Origin: Myxococcales bacterium
GTDB lineage: Bacteria > Myxococcota > Polyangia > HGW-17 > SLPX01
Length of the DNA: 22,399 nucleotides
Assembly (NCBI GenBank): GCA_007131745.1
Contig: SLPX01000003.1
Location: 1 to 22,399, forward strand
Reading direction: 5' to 3'
Under the pieces are notes generated by a model, which saw nothing but the letters and a program-made list of their open reading frames with translations, was not told where the DNA came from and made no database searches. A program made the position numbers and the translations under genes. Below are positions 8,888 through 16,139 of the stretch, piece after piece (within the stretch, counting starts at the first letter, position 1; each line of letters opens with the position of its first letter).

Positions 8888-9207
8888 ACAGATTTTCGTT
8901 CGTTTGAATTTTTGGCTGGGTCCGGGGTGAAATGTAATATCACAAACAATTCGCGGTTGAACCGAATCGATGAAGCAGTTCCACCGTTTCACCATAATAC
9001 AGCTTGACTTCTCTTGGGTTGTTCGCGTAGAAAACTTCCAAGGAAAGCCGGTCCGGTCATCCTGTCTAAAGAAAACGGAAGAACCCACCCAGACAACCGG
9101 GTCCATGCGCGGTTTGAGGGCGGGAATTGGATGTCCGTTCTTTTAAGACAGGATGGCTCCGGCTGAAGGACAACAGGGAAATTTTTTTCCAGGGAGGCCG
9201 GCACTTC
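8746..9207. other. Intergenic region between divergent ATPase and symporter operon
   Basis: I find no convincing gene in these 462 bases. The region holds two of the three direct-repeat copies and a large imperfect inverted repeat, so it is mostly regulatory or structural. It must contain promoters for both directions, but no clear sigma70 pair stands out. A minus-strand open stretch at 8940-9056 (about 38 codons) has no start with a ribosome-binding site and no recognisable family. The plus-strand frame that opens at 9127 is only an upstream extension of the small symporter subunit gene. Confidence 0.6.
9046..9164. repeat. 119-base imperfect inverted repeat (long stem-loop)
   Basis: The arms begin and end with AGCCGG (9046-9051) and CCGGCT (9159-9164). 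Inside them CATCCTGTCT (9058-9067) pairs perfectly with AGACAGGATG (9146-9155). The next 11 bases pair at 8 positions, ending with CGG/CCG. Then CCCACCC (9084-9090) faces GGGCGGG (9118-9124), and AACCG (9095-9099) faces CGGTT (9110-9114) around a ten-base loop. It lies 43 bases before the start of the symporter small subunit, and a run of seven T at 9183-9189 follows 18 bases later. It could be a leader RNA structure or a small palindromic (MITE- or REP-like) element. Confidence 0.7.
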
Positions 9208-9540
9208 ATGAGCAACGAGAGCAAAAAGGATTATAAGAAAGATTACAAAATTGAGATATGGGTCACAACCGTTTGTTTCATAGCGGTTGCAATCATCGGG
9301 GGGTTTTTCAGCTCATTCATTGTGATCGGACACAAGATGTTTTTCGACAGCGTGCCCGCTCCGGAGCACCTGGTGGAAACATACGGCGAATCCATATTTG
9401 TGGCCAAAGAAGGACTGACCGTTCTTGGTTTTCCGCTCCACTACTTTTTGCTGGTGGTTTTCAGCTGGATCGGAGTCACGATCATCGGGGCCGCATGGTG
9501 CATTGTGATGGATAGGCTGGAAAAGCGGCAAAGAGACTGA
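9208..9540 (+). CDS. Small subunit of sodium/solute symporter (DUF4212/DUF485-like)
   Basis: This 110-residue protein has a charged N-terminus (MSNESKKDYKK) and two hydrophobic helices, roughly residues 18-40 and 74-98, ending in the positively charged MDRLEKRQRD. That is the size and topology of the two-helix partners encoded just before SSS-family symporters (DUF4212, or DUF485 as in YjcH of the YjcH-ActP pair). The ATG at 9208 follows AGGGAGG (9191-9197). The frame is open back to 9127, but that part overlaps the inverted repeat and is not family-like. It ends 28 bases before the symporter gene and is presumably co-transcribed with it. Its likely role is stability or function of the transporter. 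DUF4212 and DUF485 cannot be told apart with certainty by eye. Confidence 0.82.
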   Translation: MSNESKKDYKKDYKIEIWVTTVCFIAVAIIGGFFSSFIVIGHKMFFDSVPAPEHLVETYGESIFVAKEGLTVLGFPLHYFLLVVFSWIGVTIIGAAWCIVMDRLEKRQRD

Positions 9541-9568
9541 TCCATAAAGAAAAGGAAGGAACTTTCCC

Positions 9569-11227
9569 ATGGAACCTCGCGGAGAAGTGTTTGTACTCGG
9601 CCTGATTCTCAGCATCCTGGTGCTGGTCATATCAGTCGCAATCAGCGTATGGGTCCGCCGTTTGACCCGCAACCTGGGCGATTACTACGTTGCGGGAAGA
9701 AGCATCGGCGCACTGAACAACGGCCTTGCGATGGTCTCGCTCGGTTTGAGCCTCACGACTTTTTTGGGCTTGACGGCTCTTATCATCAAGGGGGTTTACA
9801 TAGCCGTTGCGGTCTACGCCGCGTTTACCGCTGCTTTCATCGGGTTGATGATACTGGCGGCCCCCTACCTGCGGCGACATAAATCATTTACAACCATGGC
9901 GTTCATTTCCGAGCGTTACGGCAGCAATACGCTCCGTTACATGTCCGTGTTTATAATGTTGATCGTGAGCGTCATCTATCTGGGCGGCAATCTAAAAGGA
10001 ATAGGAATCGTCTTCTATTACCTGCTGGGCGTGCCGGAAATGGTCGGCATAATCGTGGGCGGACTGGTCGTAACCCTTTACGTGACGGTGGGAGGCATGT
10101 ACGGGGTAACCTACAGTCAAACTTTCCAAACAATCGTACTTCTATTCTGCCTGATGTTTCCGGTCGCGATAATACTGCGCGCGCTGGGCGCGACCGGCTG
10201 GTTTTTTCCTCCTCTCGGCTACGGAGACATGGTGCCCCTCATGAACGAGGTGACGCCACATTACTTCTGGCCCATGTTGGTCCACCCGGTTACCTATATC
10301 GCCATTTTCCTGGGTTCCTTTTTCGGCATCATCGGCCTTCCCCACTTCGTGATGCGCTTTTTCACCGTTCGCGACGCTAAGGAAGCCCGTTGGTCTACCG
10401 TTGTCTGCGTTTTCCTCGTAGGCCTTGTAAACACAGCGGTATACGCAACAGGGTTTGCAGCCGTGTATTATATGCGAACCCGCGGCGTGGAAGTAGCCGA
10501 AGCGGATTTTGATTACATGGTCTTCATATTAATTGACAGCCTTGCGGGAAATTGGTGGCTGGCGCTCGCTGTGGCCGGTTCAATAGCGGCCGGACTTTCC
10601 ACGGTGGCGGGACTGTTGATGATCATGGGAGCAGGCCTTGTTCATGATATTTACGGCTCCCTGAGGCCGGACGTCGACGATAACAAGAAACTGAAGTTGT
10701 CATACGGCGCCATGTTACTGATGGGGATTCTGGCGATCCTGTTTTCGCTGAATCCTCCGAAATTCATACTCGAGGCCATTATGTGGGCGTTCGGCATAGC
10801 GGGAGCAGGTCTCGGCGTTCCGATAGTACTGGGAATATGGTGGAAACGAACAAACAAATACGGTGTCGGAGCGGGAATGGTGTTCGGCACTGTGATCACC
10901 TTTGTATGTTGGATCATGGTCGGCTTTTTAGACATGAATCCGGTGGACATCCCGTTCCCGTTTTTCGCGAAATATTTCTACGGGCCGTTGGGTTGGATCA
11001 AGATAATTGCGTTGACTATACCCCTTTCATTCATCATCACCATCGTGGTGTCGTGGTTGACCGAAGCGCCGGAGGAAGCTTTGAAAAGACAGGTTGATCA
11101 AATGCACGGCTGGCCTGACGTTGATGACAAAAGATACAACGGCAAGGTCCTGCCGATTTCAATCATAGTGTTGTCGCTTTTTGTCATCTGGTTTCTCACG
11201 ACCTTGTACGACAAGTTTCCCAAATGA
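9569..11227 (+). CDS. Sodium/solute symporter, SSS family (ActP-like)
   Basis: The 552-residue integral membrane protein has about thirteen hydrophobic helices. SSS hallmarks are visible: DYYVAGRSIGALNNGLAM near residue 40, the TVGGMYGVTYSQTFQ segment near 170-185, and WKRTNKYGVGAGM late in the protein, all as in acetate and related monocarboxylate permeases of the ActP branch. AAGGAAGGA at 9552-9560 lies eight bases before the ATG. The preceding small subunit and the two following PaaK-like ligases suggest that the cargo is a carboxylic acid, possibly aromatic or a short-chain acid, taken up with sodium. The exact substrate cannot be read from the sequence. It ends about 50 bases before the first ligase gene. 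Confidence 0.92.
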   Translation: MEPRGEVFVLGLILSILVLVISVAISVWVRRLTRNLGDYYVAGRSIGALNNGLAMVSLGLSLTTFLGLTALIIKGVYIAVAVYAAFTAAFIGLMILAAPYLRRHKSFTTMAFISERYGSNTLRYMSVFIMLIVSVIYLGGNLKGIGIVFYYLLGVPEMVGIIVGGLVVTLYVTVGGMYGVTYSQTFQTIVLLFCLMFPVAIILRALGATGWFFPPLGYGDMVPLMNEVTPHYFWPMLVHPVTYIAIFLGSFFGIIGLPHFVMRFFTVRDAKEARWSTVVCVFLVGLVNTAVYATGFAAVYYMRTRGVEVAEADFDYMVFILIDSLAGNWWLALAVAGSIAAGLSTVAGLLMIMGAGLVHDIYGSLRPDVDDNKKLKLSYGAMLLMGILAILFSLNPPKFILEAIMWAFGIAGAGLGVPIVLGIWWKRTNKYGVGAGMVFGTVITFVCWIMVGFLDMNPVDIPFPFFAKYFYGPLGWIKIIALTIPLSFIITIVVSWLTEAPEEALKRQVDQMHGWPDVDDKRYNGKVLPISIIVLSLFVIWFLTTLYDKFPK

Positions 11228-11276
11228 ACCATGAACATTTACGTTTGAAAAACAACTCCATGGAGGCATCAGCCAA

Positions 11277-12734
11277 ATGAACGACTGGCAAAAGATATGC
11301 AAAATGTCCTACAAGGAGATAAGGGAAATGCAGAACAAGAAGCTGCGGGCCTTTATCGCCAACCAGATCTATCGCTACAGCCCCTATTACAAAGAACTGT
11401 TAAAAGAGCACAAGATAGATCCGTTCAAGATAAAGGGCGTCGAAGATCTGCGCAACATCCCTTTTACTTATAAATGGAACATCGCTCCCACGGATGAGGA
11501 GCCCAAAAAAGCGAAAGACTTCGTCATCCGTCCCGATGAAGAAGTAAGTGAAAAGTACGGCCACCTGGCGAAGATGTCGTTGACCGGGGGCAAGGCCATG
11601 GTGGAGGAGCGGATATACGATTTTAAACCGGTGCATGTCCATTTCACCACCGGTCGCTCTGCGATGCCCACGCCCTTTTTCTATTCCAAGCGGGATCTTG
11701 AACACCTCCGCGAAGCCGGCTACCGATTGCTCGATGTTTTCAATGTAACCCCTGAAGACACGGTCGTAAACTGCTTTCCTTTTGCGCCTCACCTTGCGTT
11801 CTGGCAAACTTATTTCGCAGGAGAACAAATGAAAGTCGGGGGGTTTCACAGCGGTGGAGGAAAATCAGCCGGCACGAACAACCTGATGGACATATTCGAG
11901 TACCTGCGGCCCACGGTCGCGGTGTTCATTCCCGGTTACTGCTACTACTTTCTGCGAGAAGCGGTCAAACAGGGCCGGGATTTCTCATCGGTGAAAAAGG
12001 TCTTTTTCGGTGGAGAGCGGGTACCGCCCGGGCTCAAGACCAAGGTCAAGGATCTCTTCAGCCAACTCGGGGCCGAAGAGGTAATGGTGCTGGCCACCTA
12101 CGGAATGACCGAAGCCAAGGTCGCCTGGGCCGAGTGTCCTTCCCATGACAAGTATCACGGCTACCACCTGTATCCGGACATGGAGATTTTCGAAACCGTG
12201 GACCCCGAAACCGGTGAACCGGTCGGAGAAGGTGAAGACGGCGAGATTGTCTACACTTCGCTGGACTGGCGCGGAACGGCTGTTTTGCGCTACCGCACCG
12301 GCGATATAGCAGTGGGAGGACTGCTCTACGAACCCTGCCCGAACTGCGGGCGCAGCATGCCCCGGATAAGTTCCAACATTCAGCGCCGATCGGAAGTAAA
12401 GGAATTCAACCTTACCAAAGTCAAGGGTACCCTGGTGAACCTTAACAACTTCTTCCCATTGATGATGAACCATCCGCATATCATCGAATGGCAGGTGGAA
12501 ATGCGCAAGCGCAACAATGATCCGTTCGACCTGGATGAACTCTACCTGCACCTTGCAATTGAAGACACGGTGGACAAGGAAAAGTTGATCTCTGATATAC
12601 GTCAACAGGTGGTAAGGGACACTGAGGTTTCGCTCACCGATGTTTTGATAAAGTCCGTGCCCGATATGATAGCTCAATTGGGCATGGAAACCGAAATGAA
12701 AGAAAAACGGATCGTTGATAATCGACCGGAATGA
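11277..12734 (+). CDS. PaaK-like phenylacetate-CoA ligase family protein (copy 1)
   Basis: The 485-residue protein of the PaaK branch of adenylate-forming enzymes converts, in known members, an acid plus ATP and CoA into acyl-CoA. The N-terminal helices (YSPYYKELL) match PaaK. The phosphate-loop region reads HFTTGRSAMPTPFFYS (122-137), where PaaK has SSGTTGKPT, so the usual lysine is replaced. The A5 motif TYGMTEAKVAWAECP lies at 274-288, the aspartate motif RTGDIA at 340-345 and the PaaK-type CPNCGR at 354-359, followed by a C-terminal domain. GGAGG lies about ten bases upstream of the ATG. It is followed by a second, related ligase overlapping by ATGA, and preceded by the symporter, so it probably activates the imported acid. 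The altered loop leaves activity open. Confidence 0.87.
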   Translation: MNDWQKICKMSYKEIREMQNKKLRAFIANQIYRYSPYYKELLKEHKIDPFKIKGVEDLRNIPFTYKWNIAPTDEEPKKAKDFVIRPDEEVSEKYGHLAKMSLTGGKAMVEERIYDFKPVHVHFTTGRSAMPTPFFYSKRDLEHLREAGYRLLDVFNVTPEDTVVNCFPFAPHLAFWQTYFAGEQMKVGGFHSGGGKSAGTNNLMDIFEYLRPTVAVFIPGYCYYFLREAVKQGRDFSSVKKVFFGGERVPPGLKTKVKDLFSQLGAEEVMVLATYGMTEAKVAWAECPSHDKYHGYHLYPDMEIFETVDPETGEPVGEGEDGEIVYTSLDWRGTAVLRYRTGDIAVGGLLYEPCPNCGRSMPRISSNIQRRSEVKEFNLTKVKGTLVNLNNFFPLMMNHPHIIEWQVEMRKRNNDPFDLDELYLHLAIEDTVDKEKLISDIRQQVVRDTEVSLTDVLIKSVPDMIAQLGMETEMKEKRIVDNRPE

Positions 12735-14215
12735 TCGAACTGAAAGAACTGATTGTTCCGAAATCTCATAGATCTTATTGGAGTCTGGGAATGCAACCGT
12801 GGACAAAAATCAGCCGAATGCCGGCCCCCGCAATCAAAGAAATGCAAAACTCCCTTCTGCAACAGATGCTCACCGGGGAACTGGCGGTCCGCCACCCGTA
12901 TTATCGAGAGCTGTTCAAGGAAAAATCCATCAACCCTGCGGATATCAAACGCATTGAAGATTTGAAAAAAATTCCCTTCACCGAAAAAACCGACGTGGCG
13001 CCGAACCCGGATGACCGTTTTGTCCCGAAGAAATTCGTTTTGGAAAAACCGAAAGAAAAGAAGCAGGCTAAAAAAGGATTCCTGTCCAGGCTTTTCGGAA
13101 ACAAATCCGACGACGATCTTTCGGATTACATTTTTCAAACCTTGTTTATCACGTCAGGACGCACGGGTTCCAAGCCGGTGCCGATAGAGTACACACAGTA
13201 CGACATCGCAAATCTCAAGGAAGCCGGGTCCCGTTTTTTCGATATCATGGACTTAACCCGGGATGATACACTGATCAATGCATTCAACTACCTGCCCAAC
13301 CCGTATTACTGGCAGATGTATCACAGCACCATCGACATCGGGGCCACTGCGCTCCAAAGTGGTGGAGGCAAGGTCCTGGGGCTTGAAAAAATACTCAAGG
13401 CCACCGAAAACATGAAAGCCAAGGTGCTGGCAACTTCCCCCGGGTACGCGCTTTTTGCTCTGCAAACACTCGGTCGCTTCGGCATAGAAATCGAAAACCT
13501 CGAACGTATCGTGATCGGAATCGACTATTCGCCCGAGGTTTTGGTAAAAAGGCTACAAAAGATCTTGAGTTCTCTCGGAGTGAAAGAACCCAAGGTTCAA
13601 CGTTCATATTTCCTGTCCGAGGCCAAGTCCGGTTGGGCCGAGTGCACGTTGGGCTGCGGATATCATACCAACCCCGATCACGTGCTGGTCGAGATCGTGG
13701 ATCCGGAAACAGGCGAAGTTCTGGAAGAAGGAAAACAAGGAGAAGTGGTGATCACCAACCTGGACGCACGGGGTACGGTGTTTTTGCGCTTCAAAACCGG
13801 GGACATAGCGACGGGCGGATTCACGACCGAACCTTGTCCGAATTGCAAACGAACCGTTCCCCGGATCATGGGCGATATCGAACGCAAATCCCTATTTTAC
13901 AAACTGAAGGGAGAAAACGGTTCGGTACTGCTGAACGGAAACAGACTAAAACACACCATGCTCTCCCGTGAAGATATTTTATGCTGGTATGCCGAAATAC
14001 ACAGCGGACAATCGGGCGATGAACTGAAAATCGTGTTCAAGGAAGGTCACAGCGCGGACAAGGATGATGTGCGGAAATCCCTTGAGACCGAACTGGTCGA
14101 AAAGCACGGTGTTCCGGTAAAAATCGAGAGTAGTTCTTTCAACCCAATATTCCAAAAAACCGGCATGGAAAAGTTCATCACAGAACAAACTATTTTCGAC
14201 AACAGAAAAGACTGA
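12731..14215 (+). CDS. PaaK-like phenylacetate-CoA ligase family protein (copy 2)
   Basis: The 494-residue paralogue of the preceding gene starts within it at an ATGA overlap, which implies coupled translation. It shares the N-terminal HPYYRELFK and the segment SEAKSGWAEC (296-305), parallel to TEAKVAWAEC in copy 1. FKTGDIA (355-361) and EPCPNCKR (367-374) follow. Its phosphate loop is TSGRTGSKP (141-149), which keeps the lysine but carries one extra residue relative to PaaK. A basic insertion at about 106-130 (KPKEKKQAKKG, then LFGNKSDDD) is absent from copy 1. It is likely an acyl-CoA ligase, or a partner subunit of copy 1. The gene ends seven bases before the convergent gpsA stop. Confidence 0.86.
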   Translation: MIELKELIVPKSHRSYWSLGMQPWTKISRMPAPAIKEMQNSLLQQMLTGELAVRHPYYRELFKEKSINPADIKRIEDLKKIPFTEKTDVAPNPDDRFVPKKFVLEKPKEKKQAKKGFLSRLFGNKSDDDLSDYIFQTLFITSGRTGSKPVPIEYTQYDIANLKEAGSRFFDIMDLTRDDTLINAFNYLPNPYYWQMYHSTIDIGATALQSGGGKVLGLEKILKATENMKAKVLATSPGYALFALQTLGRFGIEIENLERIVIGIDYSPEVLVKRLQKILSSLGVKEPKVQRSYFLSEAKSGWAECTLGCGYHTNPDHVLVEIVDPETGEVLEEGKQGEVVITNLDARGTVFLRFKTGDIATGGFTTEPCPNCKRTVPRIMGDIERKSLFYKLKGENGSVLLNGNRLKHTMLSREDILCWYAEIHSGQSGDELKIVFKEGHSADKDDVRKSLETELVEKHGVPVKIESSSFNPIFQKTGMEKFITEQTIFDNRKD

Positions 14216-14225
14216 AAACCCTTCA
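14211..14225. terminator. Possible weak shared terminator between ligase 2 and gpsA
   Basis: CTGAA, a five-base loop and TTCAG form a short hairpin that includes both convergent stop codons. Read on the minus strand it is followed by a T-rich stretch (TCTTTTCTGTT), so it could weakly end gpsA transcription; on the plus side there is no T run. A five-pair stem is marginal. Confidence 0.3.
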
Positions 14226-15236
14226 GAAGTTCCACTCAGCCTTGAGGGGCCGTGAGAGAAGAGCATCCAAAGCTTCGGTTACAGACTTTCCCGTGTGCAA
14301 AACCTCGTAGACCTGTTCGCTGATGGGCATTTCCACCCCGCATTTGGCGGCGAGATTGTATACTGAGACGGATGTGGCCACTCCTTCGGCCACCATGCGC
14401 ATCTCGCTCTTCACCTGGGCCAAAGTTTTTCCTTCGGCCATTTTCTGCCCCACCATTCGATTCCGGCTGAGATCCCCCGTGCACGTGAGCAGCAAATCCC
14501 CCATTCCGGCCAAGCCCATCATGGTTTCGGGACGTCCTCCCATTGCCACCGCAAGGCGGGCGATTTCAGCCAAGCCTCGGGTCAACATTCCGGCCTTGGA
14601 ATTGTGCCCGAACTTGAGACCATCGGCCGCTCCTGCCGCAATCGCTATCACGTTTTTCAACGCGCCCCCGCATTCAACGCCGATCACGTCCGGAGAAGTG
14701 TAAATCCGAAAATACCTCGCGGCCACGGCTCTTTGAACAAAAGCGGCTACATCCGGATCCTCAGCCGCTACCGTCACATTCGTGGGCATTTTTTTCGCCG
14801 TCTCAAGAGCAAACGACGGTCCGGAAAGAACACTTATCCCCCTGTGGTGTTTTCCGGGAAGTTCCTCGGTCAACACCTGATGCATTGTGCAGAGACTCTC
14901 CTGCTCGATTCCCTTCGAACAAATCACTATTGGGATGTCTCTGGGAATGTGATCCCGCACCTCAACCATCCTGGCCCGCACAAATTGAGAAGGAATAACC
15001 ATCAATACCATCTGCGCTTCTGAAACCGCCTCGGTCATCGAACCCGTGGCCCTGATGTTTGCGGGCAATTCGGCTTCATCCAGAAAAATAGGGTTCCTGT
15101 GCTCTTTATTTATGCCGTCGACGATTTCCTCTTCCATAGCCCACAAGGTCACATCATGACCATTGTTTCCAAGCAGATGCGCAAGCGCGGTACCCCAGCT
15201 CCCCGCGCCCAAAACCGAAACTTTCAATTTCTCCAT
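14223..15236 (-). CDS. gpsA: Glycerol-3-phosphate dehydrogenase [NAD(P)+]
   Basis: The 337-residue protein matches GpsA throughout. The Rossmann motif GAGSWGTALA is at residues 10-19, followed by VIPSQFVR, CSKGIE, LSGPSFALE, the catalytic-lysine segment GGALKNVIAIAAG and the C-terminal MAGMGDLLLTCT/SRNR region. The enzyme makes sn-glycerol 3-phosphate from dihydroxyacetone phosphate for phospholipid synthesis, in the cytoplasm. AAAGGAGA sits upstream of the ATG at 15236. Immediately before that lies a run of thirteen T (on the coding strand). Length and motifs are normal. The DUF4416 gene lies about 95 bases upstream on the same strand and may be co-transcribed. Confidence 0.97.
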   Translation of the reverse strand: MEKLKVSVLGAGSWGTALAHLLGNNGHDVTLWAMEEEIVDGINKEHRNPIFLDEAELPANIRATGSMTEAVSEAQMVLMVIPSQFVRARMVEVRDHIPRDIPIVICSKGIEQESLCTMHQVLTEELPGKHHRGISVLSGPSFALETAKKMPTNVTVAAEDPDVAAFVQRAVAARYFRIYTSPDVIGVECGGALKNVIAIAAGAADGLKFGHNSKAGMLTRGLAEIARLAVAMGGRPETMMGLAGMGDLLLTCTGDLSRNRMVGQKMAEGKTLAQVKSEMRMVAEGVATSVSVYNLAAKCGVEMPISEQVYEVLHTGKSVTEALDALLSRPLKAEWNF

Positions 15237-15253
15237 ACCGACGGTCTCCTTTC

Positions 15254-15266
15254 AAAAAAAAAAAAA
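15254..15266. repeat. 13-base A/T homopolymer in the gpsA leader
   Basis: Thirteen consecutive A on the plus strand (T on the gpsA coding strand) lie just upstream of the gpsA ribosome-binding site. No hairpin precedes the T run on the minus strand, so it does not look like an ordinary intrinsic terminator. Confidence 0.8.
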
Positions 15267-15314
15267 CCTCCATCGCCCTCCGCTACATCAAGACTCTTCG
15301 CCCGAATTGCATAC

Positions 15315-15332
15315 CAAAAACCGCAGGGTTTC
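15315..15332 (-). terminator. Possible weak terminator after DUF4416 gene
   Basis: On the minus strand the stop codon is directly followed by AAACC, the loop CTGC and GGTTT plus further T. The stem is only five pairs and has just two G-C pairs, so it may only slow transcription, and read-through into gpsA is plausible. Confidence 0.25.
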
Positions 15333-15993
15333 AAACCTCCGGAATGTAACACCCTATTTCCATTCCATTTCTCCTCTTTCCGAGAATTTCTTTATACAGC
15401 CGCCTGGCATCGGAAAAAAAAGAAAAATGTTCCCCTGATCGAATATCAGGAAAGGTCCACTCCTCACAGTTGAACTTCTTGTTATAATAATGAGCCACGG
15501 GATCAGCCCACACTCCTTTTCCCAAATAAATCTTGAAAAGTCCCTCTTTCCAGCTTGCAAGCACCACCTTGTTCAAATCCAGGTAGCCTGGATCAATGTT
15601 TACCGTCCTCTTGCCGTCCAAAGACAATTCTTTCTCTATGGCCGCGGTTTCGTGCTTCAACGAAACAAGGTGCTCGGGCGACATGAGACGCTTGAACGCC
15701 ATGTATCTTCTCAAGAGACCCGGACCCAACTCCGGTTTGTAATAATCCGTGTAATCAAACGGAATGACAGGCCCTTTAAGCACCGGCGACCCCAAGACAG
15801 GTTCCATCCTTTCGAGAGCGGCTTCATAACCATCATCGCTGCAACCACCCTTTCCTCCATACAAAAACCCAGCCAGCATCAACGCTTTTGGTGAATCCTC
15901 TTTTTTTCGGCTGCAACAAGTTTCCAAACTCCGACTCCTTAGGGCTGACTCATTCAGAGATACAATACCGATTGCGTAAAATCCACCAATCAT
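15331..15993 (-). CDS. DUF4416 family protein
   Basis: The protein of up to 220 residues shows the DUF4416 pattern: LMLAGFLYGGKG, then FDYTDYYKPELGPGL followed by RYMAFKRL, VNIDPGYLDLNKVVLAS, the KIYLGKGVWADPVAHYYN stretch and EEWTFPD near the end. The family is uncharacterised and common in delta-proteobacteria-like and other anaerobic lineages. The coordinates use the ATG at 15993, preceded by GGAG at a tight spacing. The TTG at 15927, with AAGGAG six bases upstream, would give 198 residues, remove an odd 22-residue lead and fit the family length better. It is transcribed towards gpsA and is divergent from the DNA methyltransferase. Function is unknown. Confidence 0.85.
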   Translation of the reverse strand: MIGGFYAIGIVSLNESALRSRSLETCCSRKKEDSPKALMLAGFLYGGKGGCSDDGYEAALERMEPVLGSPVLKGPVIPFDYTDYYKPELGPGLLRRYMAFKRLMSPEHLVSLKHETAAIEKELSLDGKRTVNIDPGYLDLNKVVLASWKEGLFKIYLGKGVWADPVAHYYNKKFNCEEWTFPDIRSGEHFSFFSDARRLYKEILGKRRNGMEIGCYIPEV

Positions 15994-16139
15994 ATTCTCC
16001 GGATCTTTTTCGCCTGTTTTTCCTCACGCACCTTTCACAATCGGTCATCGGACAATCAATCCGCTGCTTTGTATCTTCAATTGTCGCTTCTCTCGCTGCA
16101 TTTACTTGAAAGAGTCGCAAAAAACGAGAAAATGAAGTT

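Noticed and set aside
8940..9056. Minus-strand open stretch of about 38 codons that reads rather protein-like
   Set aside because: It lacks a start codon with a ribosome-binding site, is flanked by stops on both sides, and matches no family I know. It could be a gene fragment, but that cannot be supported.
11985..12806. Minus-strand open frame of 273 codons
   Set aside because: It is antisense to the first PaaK-like ligase, whose motifs are unmistakable; the minus frame shows no domain.
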